Shown piece by piece: positions 32,932 to 41,855 of a DNA stretch of 64,000 nucleotides (position 1 is the first letter of the stretch; every line of letters starts with the position of its first letter). Origin of the DNA: QHXN01 sp963785125. Its GTDB lineage: Bacteria; Acidobacteriota; Blastocatellia; Pyrinomonadales; Pyrinomonadaceae. Both the position numbers and the translations under genes were made by a program. The stretch covers positions 142,587 to 206,586 of the forward strand of contig CAWATU010000005.1 of the NCBI GenBank assembly GCA_963785125.1, read 5' to 3'. Below the pieces are notes generated by a model, which did not search any database, was not told the DNA's origin, and saw only the letters and a program-made list of their open reading frames with translations.

Positions 32932-35686
32932 GGCAAGAGGCACAAAGCAAGAGGCACAAAGCAAAAATGAGGATGGAGGCCGTCGTCGCTTTCGTCTTTC
33001 ACTTTTGCCTTTTGCCTTGTGCCTCTTGCCGGTCGCCTTGCTGTCCGGCGTGCTGTTCGTCCGAAGTGATGCGCCCCGGCCTACGCCCGCACCTCTGGGC
33101 GTCGAGGAGTCGGACGAGGTCTTGCGGCGCGCGGCGCAGACGGCGCTCGGCGGGCGCGAGGGCGCAGTGCTCGTCCTCGACGCACAGACGGGGCGCGTGC
33201 GCGCATCTGCCGGCGGGCGCGCCAGCTTTGAAGAGGCGACGCCGCCCGGCTCGGCCATCAAACCCTTCACGATGCTCGCGGCCCTACGGACGGGCACGCT
33301 CAACGCGGACAGCCGACGCCTCTGCCGGCGCCGCTACGTGTACGAAGAGTTCAAGCTCAACTGCTCGCACCCGCGCTACCAGACCGACTTCGGTCCCGCA
33401 GAGGCGCTCGCCAACTCCTGCAACTACTACTTCGGCCGCGCCGCCGAGACGCTCGACGCCGAAGGATACGCGCGCACGCTGCGCGAGTTCGGCTTCGGCG
33501 CGCGCACGGGCGCGGCCGACGTGCGCGAGTCCGCGGGGCTTCTGCCGCGTGAGGCGGCGCGCATGCCCGAGATGCTCGGCGAGAGCGAGCAACTGCGCGT
33601 CACGCCCGTGCAACTCGCCACCGCGTACGCCGCGCTCTTCAACGGCGGCGCGTTGCTCGAACCTCGCACGGCGCGCGCCGAAGGTTTTACGCCCGCGTTG
33701 CGCGCACACCTTGAAGTCGAGCCCGCGCACCGCGCGTTGCTGCTGGCGGGGATGCGCGGCGCCGTCGCTTACGGGACGGCCGCGCGCGCGGGGCTGGCGA
33801 CGCTGCCCGTCTACGTCTTCGGCAAGACGGGCACCTCGACGCCGCAGGGCGGCTGGCGCGCGCAGGGCTGGTTCGTCGGCTTCGCCGCGCCGGGCACGGG
33901 CGCGGCCGACGGCTTTAAAGACGTACCGACGGATGAGGTGAGACTCGTCGTCCTCGTCCTTCTCAAGCGCTCGCGCGGCGCCGACGCGGCCGAGACCGCG
34001 CGCCCCATCTTCGAGGCTTACGCGCGCACGCTCGGGGTGGGGGAAGACGAGGACGTTCAAGGGACACAACTTTCAAACTCAACAGACAAAGAAGACGCGA
34101 CCGACGAAGATGACGGCCGCGCTGTGCGCGTGCGTCTGTCACGCGGTGACGCGACGCTGCGGCTCCCACTCGAAGACTACGTCTTCGGCGTGCTGGCCGC
34201 CGAGGGCAGCGTCGAGACCGAGGTCGAATCGCTCAAGTCTCTCGCCGTCGCTGCGCGCACGTACGCCGTCCACAACCTGCGCCGCCACGCGCGCGACCGC
34301 TTCGACCTCTGCGACACGACACACTGTCAGCGCTTCGTGCCGGTGCGCGATGAGTCCGTGCGTCCTGACTTCTACGAGCTGGCGCGGCGCGCCGTGCGCG
34401 AGACGGCGGGCGAAGTCCTGCGCGATTCTTCGGGCCATGTCGCCGAGAGTTACTTCAGCGCCGCGTGCGGCGGTCGCACAGCCGACGTGTCGAAGCTGTG
34501 GGGTGAAGCGAACGCGCCCGCACACCTGCGCGGCGTGACGGACGAGTCGTGCGCGGCGACGACGGAAGGTTGGACGGACGTGATTCCCGCGGAGCGCCTT
34601 TTGAAAGCCTTGCAGGCGGACGAGCGCAGCGACGTGGGCGCGCGGCTCACGGGCGTGCGGGTTGTGCGCCGCGACCAGACGGGGCGCGCGGAGTTGGTTG
34701 AGCTTGACGGGCAGCGGCGTCGTCGTCTGCGCGGTTGGGACTTCAAGATCATCGTGGGGCGCACGCTCGGGTGGAGCGTGCTCAAAAGCTCGCGCTTCGA
34801 GGTGTCGCGCGCGGGCTCGGCCTACGTCTTCCGTGGGACGGGCTTCGGCCACGGCCTCGGGCTCTGTCAGGCGGGCGCGCACGTCTCGGCCGCGCGCGGC
34901 GCGTCCTACAGACAGATACTCGCGCGCTACTTCCCCGGCGCAGCCCTCGGCGAATTGCGGGACGCGGACTTTGGGTCGAGGGTTGAAGAGAGTGGCGCTG
35001 TCGAAAATCAACCTGCTTACGATTCGCCGTCCAAGTCGTCCGCAGGGGAGCCCGTCGCCTTTCAACCGGCGGTCTATCAACCCGCCGCGTACGACCCTCC
35101 CCCGCAACGCAGTCAACTTCGCAGCGAGCACTTCCGCGTGAGCTATCCGGCGCGCGCGGCGCGGGGCGAGGTCGTGTCGCTGTTAGGGACTCTGGAGGCG
35201 GCGTATGCGGACGTGTCGGGGCGTTTGGAGCGAGCGGGCGTGGGTGCGCGCGTCGGTCTGACGGAGGTCTTCGTCTACGAGACGACGGGCGAGTTCGTCG
35301 GCGCGACGGGGCGGCCGGCGTGGGTCGCCGCGGTGACCGAGGGGCGGCGCATCAGCTTTCAGCCGCTCGGCGTTCTGCGGCGGCGCGGGTTGCTGACGAC
35401 GACGCCGCGCCACGAGTTCGTACACGCTGCGCTCGAAGCGGCGGGTGCGGGGCGCGCGCCGCTGTGGCTGATCGAGGGTCTGTCTGCGCACGTCGCGGGC
35501 GAGGGGGCGTCGCTCTCTTCGTCGCTGCCGCGGAAGCGGCTTTCAATCGAAGAGGTCGAGCGCAGGCTCGCCGAAAGCACATCGGCGCAGGAGATGCGCG
35601 CGCTCTACGCCTCGGCCTACGTGGAGGTGAGCGCGCTCGTCCGCCGCGAGGGCGAGTCGGCCGTGTGGCGGCGCGCGTTGCGGTGA
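32924..35686 (+). CDS. Fused penicillin-binding transpeptidase / SpoIID-like / zinc-peptidase protein
   Basis: 920 residues from ATG 32924. A membrane anchor at 24-46 is encoded by a hairpin repeat. Domain 1 (about 75-365) is a penicillin-binding transpeptidase with all three motifs: S110-A-I-K113, S165-C-N167 and K301-T-G. Domain 2 (about 400-675) is SpoIID/LytB-like, with 'LPLEDYVFGVLAAEG', 'CDTTHCQRF' and 'GFGHGLGLCQAGA'; SpoIID proteins cleave stripped glycan strands. Domain 3 (about 735-920) is a gluzincin-type peptidase: H830-E-F-V-H834 with E851 in 'LWLIEGLS'. It is the last gene of the macroglobulin operon. The domains pair wall cross-linking with wall cleavage in one chain, which I have not seen described. 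Whether domain 3 is active is unknown. Start choice is supported by the coupling overlap. Confidence 0.85.
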   Translation: MSKARGTKQEAQSKNEDGGRRRFRLSLLPFALCLLPVALLSGVLFVRSDAPRPTPAPLGVEESDEVLRRAAQTALGGREGAVLVLDAQTGRVRASAGGRASFEEATPPGSAIKPFTMLAALRTGTLNADSRRLCRRRYVYEEFKLNCSHPRYQTDFGPAEALANSCNYYFGRAAETLDAEGYARTLREFGFGARTGAADVRESAGLLPREAARMPEMLGESEQLRVTPVQLATAYAALFNGGALLEPRTARAEGFTPALRAHLEVEPAHRALLLAGMRGAVAYGTAARAGLATLPVYVFGKTGTSTPQGGWRAQGWFVGFAAPGTGAADGFKDVPTDEVRLVVLVLLKRSRGADAAETARPIFEAYARTLGVGEDEDVQGTQLSNSTDKEDATDEDDGRAVRVRLSRGDATLRLPLEDYVFGVLAAEGSVETEVESLKSLAVAARTYAVHNLRRHARDRFDLCDTTHCQRFVPVRDESVRPDFYELARRAVRETAGEVLRDSSGHVAESYFSAACGGRTADVSKLWGEANAPAHLRGVTDESCAATTEGWTDVIPAERLLKALQADERSDVGARLTGVRVVRRDQTGRAELVELDGQRRRRLRGWDFKIIVGRTLGWSVLKSSRFEVSRAGSAYVFRGTGFGHGLGLCQAGAHVSAARGASYRQILARYFPGAALGELRDADFGSRVEESGAVENQPAYDSPSKSSAGEPVAFQPAVYQPAAYDPPPQRSQLRSEHFRVSYPARAARGEVVSLLGTLEAAYADVSGRLERAGVGARVGLTEVFVYETTGEFVGATGRPAWVAAVTEGRRISFQPLGVLRRRGLLTTTPRHEFVHAALEAAGAGRAPLWLIEGLSAHVAGEGASLSSSLPRKRLSIEEVERRLAESTSAQEMRALYASAYVEVSALVRREGESAVWRRALR
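32932..33030 (+). repeat. Heptamer-arm hairpin inside a coding region (GGCACAA family)
   Basis: The left arm (32932-32966) reads as five 7-nt words (GGCAAGA, GGCACAA, AGCAAGA, GGCACAA, AGCAAAA). The right arm (33003-33030) is complementary to four of them. The first 19 outer positions pair with a single mismatch. The left arm starts one base after the stop of the upstream gene, as in the intergenic copies. Here, however, both arms lie within the 5' part of the next reading frame. Confidence 0.75.
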
Positions 35687-35689
35687 AGG

Positions 35690-35763
35690 GAGATTAACCA
35701 CAGAGACACAGCTTGAAGACATATAACTTCAAGCTGTGTCTCTGTGTCTCAGTGGTTAATCTC
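35690..35763 (+). repeat. Long hairpin, ACAGAGAC octamer family, copy 1
   Basis: Left arm 35690-35718 and right arm 35727-35763. The arms agree fully except that the right arm has one additional 8-nt word (GAGACACA type). Loop of 8 nt. It follows the stop of the macroglobulin operon by 3 nt and probably ends its transcript. A sister with perfect arms is at 48317-48400. Confidence 0.85.
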
Positions 35764-35832
35764 TATCAGCATCATCTTCGAGACTCGATTTGATTTGGCT
35801 CCGGCAAGACGCCATAATTCCTTCACCTTCTC

Positions 35833-36804
35833 ATGCAAGTCAACAGGAAATTTACAAGGTACGCGTGGTTCGTGACGGCGCTGACGCTGGCCGTCATCCT
35901 GTGGGGCGCGTTCGTGCGCGCGTCGAAGTCGGGCGACGGGTGTGGGGCGCACTGGCCGCTGTGCAACGGGTCGGTCCTGCCCGATGCGTCGCAGGTCAAG
36001 ACGTTGGTCGAGTTCGCGCACCGAGCGACGAGCGGCATAGCGTTCCTGCTCGTCGTGGGCTTGTGCGTGTGGGCGCTGCGCGCGTTCGGGCGCGGCCATG
36101 CGGTGCGCTGGGCGGCGGGCGCTTCGGGCCTCTTCATCGTAACCGAGTCGCTCATCGGGGCGGGGCTCGTGCTGCTCAGGCTCGTGGGCGGGAACGCCTC
36201 GGTGGCGCGCGCCGTCTACCTGTCGGTGCACCTCGTCAACACGTTCCTGCTCGTGGCGGCGCTGGCGCTGACGGCGTGGTGGGCGACGAGGGGCGTGTCG
36301 GAGAGGCCGCGGCTGTTGGAGTTCTTCCGTGGGCGCGTCGGCGTGGCGTTGCTCGGCTCGCTCGCGTTGGGCGTGAGCGGGGCGGTGGCGGCGTTGGGCG
36401 CGACGCTCTTCTCGGAGGGCGGCGGGCCGTCGGTCGATGTGGAGGGGATGAGCGCGGCGGCGCGGCTCCTCTTCAGCCTGAGGAACTACATGCTGCACCC
36501 GGCGCTGGCCGTGCTGGTCGGCGGTTACCTGACTTACTTCGCGCTCTCGACGTTGAAGGGCGGTGGAGGGTTGTGGGTGCGGCGTTGGGCGCGTTCGGTC
36601 TTGGCGCTGGTGGCGGTGCAGGTTGCGGCGGGGCTGCTGAACGCGGCGCTGCTCGCGCCCATCTGGTTGCAGATCGTCCACCTGTTGCTCGCAGACCTGC
36701 TCTGGCTCGCGCTCGTCATGCTCTCGGCCGAGAGCCTCGCGCCGCGCGAATCTCAGGTGGAAGAGTTCGAGAGGGTTGGACTCAGGCCCGCCGTCGAAAT
36801 CTAA
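35833..36804 (+). CDS. ctaA: Haem A synthase family protein (COX15/CtaA)
   Basis: 323 residues with about eight membrane helices. It oxidises the C8 methyl of haem O to make haem A for aa3-type oxidases. The family start 'GAFVRASKSGDGCGAHWPLCNG' (in part) has the characteristic Cys pair in the first periplasmic loop. His residues in 'VEFAHRATSG' and 'LSVHLVNTFLL' in the first half, and 'LHPALAVL' and 'VHLLLADL' in the second, are haem-ligand candidates. No other cytochrome oxidase gene is in the window. The ATG has no clear ribosome-binding site. Confidence 0.9.
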   Translation: MQVNRKFTRYAWFVTALTLAVILWGAFVRASKSGDGCGAHWPLCNGSVLPDASQVKTLVEFAHRATSGIAFLLVVGLCVWALRAFGRGHAVRWAAGASGLFIVTESLIGAGLVLLRLVGGNASVARAVYLSVHLVNTFLLVAALALTAWWATRGVSERPRLLEFFRGRVGVALLGSLALGVSGAVAALGATLFSEGGGPSVDVEGMSAAARLLFSLRNYMLHPALAVLVGGYLTYFALSTLKGGGGLWVRRWARSVLALVAVQVAAGLLNAALLAPIWLQIVHLLLADLLWLALVMLSAESLAPRESQVEEFERVGLRPAVEI

Positions 36805-36813
36805 GACTCACGT

Positions 36814-37161
36814 TCACCAGCGCACGTCATAGTGGGCGAGTCCCGCGCGCCACTGGCCTTCGCCGAGGATGGGGAGGTGGCCGTCGTGTGCGAGCGTGGC
36901 GGCGGCGGGGCGGCGGACGCGATAGGTGTGGCCGTGGGGCGAGGCGACGTTGAGGACGACGCGGTCGGCGTCGGGTTCGTAGGAGGCGACCGTGGCCGCG
37001 CGCCAGTCGGCGCGACAGCGCAGGATGAGACGCGCGCCCACGGGGAGCGAGCCGAGCGTCGCCGCCGGGGCACAGTCGTTAGAGAGTAAGAGGCCGTCGG
37101 GCGGCGCTTCCGTAGCGTGCGCTTCCGACGGCCTCTCTGGCGTCACTTCCAAGAGCTTCAA
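36814..37161 (-). CDS. Small hypothetical protein (115 aa)
   Basis: A soluble protein with a beta-rich middle ('SLPVGARLILRCRADWRAATVASYEPDADRVVLNV', in part) and a defined end 'GEGQWRAGLAHYDVRW'. The regular sequence and tight spacing, 10 nt after the M50-like gene, suggest a real gene. The start is uncertain: TTG at 37161 has a purine-rich stretch too close to it, and a GTG a few codons later is an alternative. No function is recognised. Confidence 0.6.
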   Translation of the reverse strand: MKLLEVTPERPSEAHATEAPPDGLLLSNDCAPAATLGSLPVGARLILRCRADWRAATVASYEPDADRVVLNVASPHGHTYRVRRPAAATLAHDGHLPILGEGQWRAGLAHYDVRW

Positions 37162-37171
37162 ACCTTCAAAC

Positions 37172-37951
37172 TCAGACTTCGAGCGGCGTGTCCTCGAACG
37201 GCAGGTCGGGCTGCGCCGGGCTCTCCTTGCCGGCGACGTAGGCGCGCAGCGCGAGCGTCGTGATGGCGAACGCGGCCACGATCCAGAAGAGCACCCAGAA
37301 GACCGAGGGGACGCCCGTCGCTTCCGCCATGTTCGCCGCGTCCGTGTGCGCGTCGGTGAAGGTCGAGGCGTAGAGCACGTTCCTCAAATCGAACACGGCG
37401 TTCAGGACGCACTGCACGGCGAGGAACGAGACGAGGAAGGCGGCCGCGCGCGGCTTCAGGTACTTCGCCGCGGCGAAGAGCCCCGCGGGCAGCGCCACGC
37501 CCGCAACGAGCGTGAAGAGGCCGGGCAGGCTCCAGTTCCAGAGCGGCGCGAGGAAGCCGAAGAAGGTCGCCAGCAGCAGGACGAGCACGCCCGAAGCGGC
37601 GAGCACCACCTTCGCCTTGACCTGACGGCGCACCAGCCAGAGCAGCAGCGCGCCGAATGTCATCGCGCCCAGGTAGCCGGCGCTGGAGACGAACATGCTG
37701 GAGAACATCCCGCCGCTCGTCGAGTAGACCAGACCGCTCCCGTCGGGCGAGACCGTCAGGCTGCGCACCGAGTTGCCCGTGACGAAGGCGGCCAGCGCGT
37801 GCCCGCCCTCGTGAATGAAGGTGACGAAGATGCGGAACGGGTAGGCCAGGAACTCCGCGTACGGAAGGAACCAGAGGCAGAGGCTCAGGGCCGTCGCGAA
37901 CAGGAGCGTCGTAACCTGCGGCCGTGCGTCGCGTGCGATTTGGAATTTCAT
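37172..37951 (-). CDS. M50-like membrane metallopeptidase
   Basis: 259 residues, about six membrane segments. The zinc motif H-E-G-G-H is in 'FIHEGGHALAAFVTG' (about residues 44-58), within the second helix, as in M50B-like proteins. The later Asp expected as third ligand may be in 'NAVFDLRNVL'. Members cleave within membranes or, in this subgroup, have unknown substrates. GGAG lies upstream of the ATG at 37951, and TAGAAT about 60 nt upstream may be a -10 box. The short gene downstream is probably co-transcribed. Confidence 0.8.
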   Translation of the reverse strand: MKFQIARDARPQVTTLLFATALSLCLWFLPYAEFLAYPFRIFVTFIHEGGHALAAFVTGNSVRSLTVSPDGSGLVYSTSGGMFSSMFVSSAGYLGAMTFGALLLWLVRRQVKAKVVLAASGVLVLLLATFFGFLAPLWNWSLPGLFTLVAGVALPAGLFAAAKYLKPRAAAFLVSFLAVQCVLNAVFDLRNVLYASTFTDAHTDAANMAEATGVPSVFWVLFWIVAAFAITTLALRAYVAGKESPAQPDLPFEDTPLEV

Positions 37952-38049
37952 CTGTAGGTCTCCGGAGCGGCGTCTTTTAATCTCACCCCAAACTGATACG
38001 CCATTCTACCCTGACGCGTTCGCGGAAAGAAAGCCCGACGGCGCCGGCC

Positions 38050-41000
38050 TCACTTCGCGTCCGAGACGAGCACGACGACGCTCGAACCGTTGCCGCGGGA
38101 GAGCGCCAGCCGGCGGCCGTCCGGCGAGAAGTCGAAGGCGTCGATGAAGTTCGAGTTGAAGTCCGTGACGGGGAAGGGCGGACGGCCGTCGAGCGGCAGG
38201 CAGACGATGTTCGAGACGTTCTGGCGCGTCTCGATGTGACAGACGGCGCGGCCGTCCGGCGTCCAGCGCAACTGCCTGATGGGCGAGCCGACCACCTCGA
38301 AGACTTTTACGGGACGGTCGCCGCCTTCGAAGGGGAAGACGGCGATCTGCCACTGCGAGCCGGGCTCCGCCGTCCGGTAGTTGTAGGCGACGAGGCGGCC
38401 GTCGGGCGAGATGAAGGGCGCGGCGGCCTGCGCGCCCTCCGGGAGTCGCACGCGCTCGGGGTCGCCGCCGCCTTCGAGCGGCACGCGCCAGACGGTGACG
38501 GGCGGGCCGTGCCTGTAGCAGAGCACCCAGCGCGAGTCGGGCGAGACGGAGGAGAGGGCGCCGCGGGGCAGCAGCAGCTTCGCGTTCGAGCCGTCGAGGC
38601 TTATGCGCCAGAGCCCCGGGTCGCTCTCACGCTCGGAGGCGGAGTAGACGACGTGGCGGCCGTCGGGCGAGACGCGTGGGTAGGCATACGTGCCCCTCCC
38701 GTCGGTGAGCTGGCGCTGCCCCGTGCCGTCGGCGTTCACGACCCAGATGTCGTCGCTGCCACCCGCGAGCGAGTGGTAGACGAGGCGGCCGTCGGGCGCC
38801 CAAGCGAGGCCCCGCTGCCCGTCGTAGCGCCCCGCGCCGAAGGTGAGCTGCGCGGGCGGGGTCGCCGCGCCGCCGCCGCTGCTCGTCGCCGCCGGGGCCG
38901 TCCAGAGGTTCTGCACGACGTTGGTCTGGACGGTGGCGATGACGGAGGAGTCGGCCGAGAGACTGACGCTCGTGTAGGTGCTCACGTCGTTCGTGATGCG
39001 CTGCGGCTCGCCCTCTGGGAAGGGGAGCCGCCAGAGCTGGAAGACTTCGCCGCTGTGTGCGGCCGCGACGACGAGCGCGCCCGAGTCGCCCGCCCACGCG
39101 AAGCCCCCGACCGACTTCCACGTCTGCTTCGTGATCTGCCTGACCGAGCCGTCGGCGACGTTCACGGCCATGAACGACTTGGGGCCGGCGAAGGTGCCCT
39201 GGACGAAGGCAACGATGCGGCCGTCGGGTGACCAAGCCGCGCCGGAGATGAACTCGGGCAGGTCGCGCCGGTAGAGGACGCGCTCGCCGCCGCCGTCGTG
39301 GTTGGCGACGACGAGCGAGCGGTTGACCTGCTCGTCGAGACGTATGAAGGCGAGCTGACGGCCGTCGGGCGAGAGCGCGAAGTTGCTGCGCGTGTCCTGA
39401 AGGCTGACCCTTTCGACGAGCTTCGTCTCGCTGCCGCCGAGCTTCGGGATGCGGTAGAGCGTGGCGAGATGACCGCGCGGCGGGGCCTTGAGGTAGTAGA
39501 CGAACGCGCCGTCGCGCGAGAAGAGCGGCGCGCGGATGCGCTGACCCTCGGCCGCCGGGACGATCTGCACGCTGCTGACCGCGGAGGTCTCGCGCAGCCA
39601 GAGGCTCTGCCGTCCGGCCTCGTCCTTGACGTAGGCGACGAACTCGCCGTCGGGCGAGAGCGCCGCGTCCACGGCCTGCCCCGTGTCCGCCAACTGCCTC
39701 ACGCTGAACTTCTGGAACGGCGCGCGCGGCGTGGCTGTGCCGCGCATGAGTTTGTAGAGGCCGAAGCCCCCAGCGGCCAGCGCGCACACTATTAAGGTCG
39801 CGGCGACGAGTGCGCCGCGCTTGTGCCGCTTCAACTCGCCGAGGATGACTTCGGCGCTCGAAGTCTGGCGCGCGGCGGGCTGGCCGGTCTGCGACTCGGC
39901 GGGGTCGGCGTCGGTCGTGCGCGCGGGCGGCGCGCTTTCGCTCGGGACGGCGGCCGGGCTCGCCTCCGTCGTCAAAGCCCCGCCCGCGCGCGCGGTCGCG
40001 GCCTCAAACTCCAACTGCTGCTTCAGACGCTTGAGGTCTGTCAGTAACTCCTTCGCCGTCTGGTAACGACCATCCCTGTCCTTCGTGAGCGCCTTAGTAA
40101 CTATCCATTCGAGCGCGTCGGGCGCGGTCGGAAGATACCGCGCGAGCGGCGGCGGCTCCTTGCCGACGATGGCGGCCAGCACGTCCGTCTGCGACTCGCC
40201 GCGGAAGGGCGCGCGCCCCGTGAGCGACTCGTAGAGCACGACGCCGAGCGACCAGATGTCCGTGCGCCCGTCCACCTCGCGGCCGCGCGCCTGCTCGGGC
40301 GACATGTAAGCCACGGTGCCCATGACGACGCCCGGGTCTGTCCTGAAGGCAGAGAGCGCCGGCACCTGCGACAGGCATGGGGACACATCCTCGTTGAGTT
40401 TGGCGAGGCCGAAGTCGAGGACTTTGACGAAGCCGTCGGGGCGGAGCATGACGTTCTCGGGCTTCACGTCGCGGTGGACGACGCCGGCCTCGTGCGCGGC
40501 GACGAGCGCGGCCGCGATCTGCGCGGCCACGTCGAGAGCCTCGGCCGGCGTGAGAGGGCCGCGTGCGAAGTGCTCGCGCAGCGTCTCGCCCTCGATATAC
40601 TCGGAGGCGATGACGCTTGTGCCGTCCGCCTGCTCGATGTCGTAGACGGTGACGATGTTCGGGTGGTTAAGGCGGAGGACGGCGTGCGCCTCCTGCCGGA
40701 AGCGGCGGACGCGCGCCTCGTCGCCCGCGAAGTGGTCGGGCAGGAGCTTGAGCGCGACCTTCCGGCCCGTACGCTCGTGGACGGCGAGGTGTACCTCGCC
40801 CATCCCGCCCGCGCCGAGCCGCGAGACGATGCGATAGGCGCCGACGGCTTGACCCGCCAGAGACTCTCGGCGCGCACGCTCGGCCGCGAACAGCCGCGCC
40901 GCCTCCTCGACCGCGGGCGCGCCGAGCGTCCCGCCTCCCCGGTCGTGCTCGACCAGCGACAAGACCTCCGCGCGCAGCGCCTCGTCCTCTCCGCACGCGC

Positions 41001-41088
41001 GCTCGACGAACGCCGCGCGCTCATCCGAAGGCAGCTCGACGGCGGACTTAAAGATCGTGTCTATCTGTCGCCAGCGTTCGGGGTTCAT
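38050..41088 (-). CDS. Membrane Ser/Thr protein kinase with TolB-like (PD40) beta-propeller
   Basis: 1012 residues. A short N-terminal region (1-80) is typical of kinases encoded next to ECF sigma factors. The kinase domain (about 84-360) has the GAGGMGEV P-loop, K114, HRD at 205-207 and DFG at 225-227. A Pro/Ala linker and one membrane helix (about 425-447) follow. The C-terminal ~550 residues contain WD40-like PD40 strands ('ALSPDGEFVAYV', 'AWSPDGRIVAFV', 'RVSPDGRHVVYS', 'DFSPDGRRLALS'), presumably an external sensor. It lies 19 nt downstream of the sigma gene. Phosphorylation of that sigma factor or a partner is a reasonable inference, not shown. Confidence 0.92.
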   Translation of the reverse strand: MNPERWRQIDTIFKSAVELPSDERAAFVERACGEDEALRAEVLSLVEHDRGGGTLGAPAVEEAARLFAAERARRESLAGQAVGAYRIVSRLGAGGMGEVHLAVHERTGRKVALKLLPDHFAGDEARVRRFRQEAHAVLRLNHPNIVTVYDIEQADGTSVIASEYIEGETLREHFARGPLTPAEALDVAAQIAAALVAAHEAGVVHRDVKPENVMLRPDGFVKVLDFGLAKLNEDVSPCLSQVPALSAFRTDPGVVMGTVAYMSPEQARGREVDGRTDIWSLGVVLYESLTGRAPFRGESQTDVLAAIVGKEPPPLARYLPTAPDALEWIVTKALTKDRDGRYQTAKELLTDLKRLKQQLEFEAATARAGGALTTEASPAAVPSESAPPARTTDADPAESQTGQPAARQTSSAEVILGELKRHKRGALVAATLIVCALAAGGFGLYKLMRGTATPRAPFQKFSVRQLADTGQAVDAALSPDGEFVAYVKDEAGRQSLWLRETSAVSSVQIVPAAEGQRIRAPLFSRDGAFVYYLKAPPRGHLATLYRIPKLGGSETKLVERVSLQDTRSNFALSPDGRQLAFIRLDEQVNRSLVVANHDGGGERVLYRRDLPEFISGAAWSPDGRIVAFVQGTFAGPKSFMAVNVADGSVRQITKQTWKSVGGFAWAGDSGALVVAAAHSGEVFQLWRLPFPEGEPQRITNDVSTYTSVSLSADSSVIATVQTNVVQNLWTAPAATSSGGGAATPPAQLTFGAGRYDGQRGLAWAPDGRLVYHSLAGGSDDIWVVNADGTGQRQLTDGRGTYAYPRVSPDGRHVVYSASERESDPGLWRISLDGSNAKLLLPRGALSSVSPDSRWVLCYRHGPPVTVWRVPLEGGGDPERVRLPEGAQAAAPFISPDGRLVAYNYRTAEPGSQWQIAVFPFEGGDRPVKVFEVVGSPIRQLRWTPDGRAVCHIETRQNVSNIVCLPLDGRPPFPVTDFNSNFIDAFDFSPDGRRLALSRGNGSSVVVLVSDAK

Positions 41089-41107
41089 AAAAAGGGCGTG
41101 ACTCTCG

Positions 41108-41683
41108 TCACTTCCTTTCCATCTCTCTGAGGAGGAAGGCGCGGGCGCGGCGCCACTCGCGGCCGACGGTGTCGGGGGAGACCTTGAGCACCTCGGCCGA
41201 CTCTTCGACGGAGAGGCCGCCGAAGTAGCGTAGCTCGACGACGCGCGCTTTGCGCGGGTCGAGCTTCTCAAGGGCGGCGAGCGCGTCGTCGAGCGCGACC
41301 AGTTCGTCGGCGCGCTCGTCCGAGAGGAGCAGGGCCTCGTCTAAGGGTAACGCGCGGGCGCCGCCGCCGCGCTTCTCGTAACGGCGCGAGCGTGCGTGGT
41401 CGATGAGGATGCGGCGCATCGTCTGCGCGGCGATGGCGAAGAAGTGCGCACGGTTCTGCCAGCGCACACGCGTCTGGTCGCAGAGCTTGAGGTAGGCCTC
41501 GTTGACGAGCGCGGAGGTCTGGAGCGTGTGCCCCTCGCGCTCGCGGCTCATGTAGTGGTGTGCGAGCCGGTGCAGCTCGCGCTCGACGAGTGGAAGCAGG
41601 CGGTCGAGCGCCTCGCGGTCGCCGTCACTCCAGGCGGCGAGCAGCTCGGTCATCTCCTGCGGAGAAGGCGTCGAGGAAGTCAT
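41108..41683 (-). CDS. ECF-like sigma factor of the acidobacterial/planctomycete kinase-linked type
   Basis: 191 residues. Region 2 ('LVNEAYLKLCDQTRVRWQNRAHFFAIAAQTMRRILIDHAR', in part) and region 4 ('YFGGLSVEESAEVLKVSPDTVGREWRRARAFL', in part) match the TIGR02999-type ECF group, which occurs next to Ser/Thr kinases. The group has no classical anti-sigma factor. The ATG at 41683 was chosen because the frame upstream has no conserved sequence; no clear ribosome-binding site precedes it. It is the first gene of the sigma-kinase pair. Confidence 0.9.
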   Translation of the reverse strand: MTSSTPSPQEMTELLAAWSDGDREALDRLLPLVERELHRLAHHYMSREREGHTLQTSALVNEAYLKLCDQTRVRWQNRAHFFAIAAQTMRRILIDHARSRRYEKRGGGARALPLDEALLLSDERADELVALDDALAALEKLDPRKARVVELRYFGGLSVEESAEVLKVSPDTVGREWRRARAFLLREMERK

Positions 41684-41758
41684 GGTAGTCAAAAAAAACC
41701 GGGCGGATTGTAACACCAGTGTTTCGGCGCCGAAAATTTTTCCGAGCGCCATGCGTGT

Positions 41759-41855
41759 GTAGACAGTAGACAGTAGAAAAACAGAGGCAGCGCGCCCGGC
41801 CTGAAGGCTGTGACGCGCCGCTTAATTCTTCTATTGACTACTGACTACTGTCTAC
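41759..41855 (-). repeat. Heptamer-arm hairpin (GTAGACA), related to the 60-nt-loop family
   Basis: Arms 41759-41776 and 41838-41855 pair at 17 of 18 positions; the unit is the 7-nt word GTAGACA. The loop is 61 nt and keeps the core TGACGCG followed by GC-rich bases that is seen in the loop at 45468, though at a different position. The stop codon of moaC (41852-41854) lies inside the arm. Orientation agrees with that gene. Confidence 0.65.
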
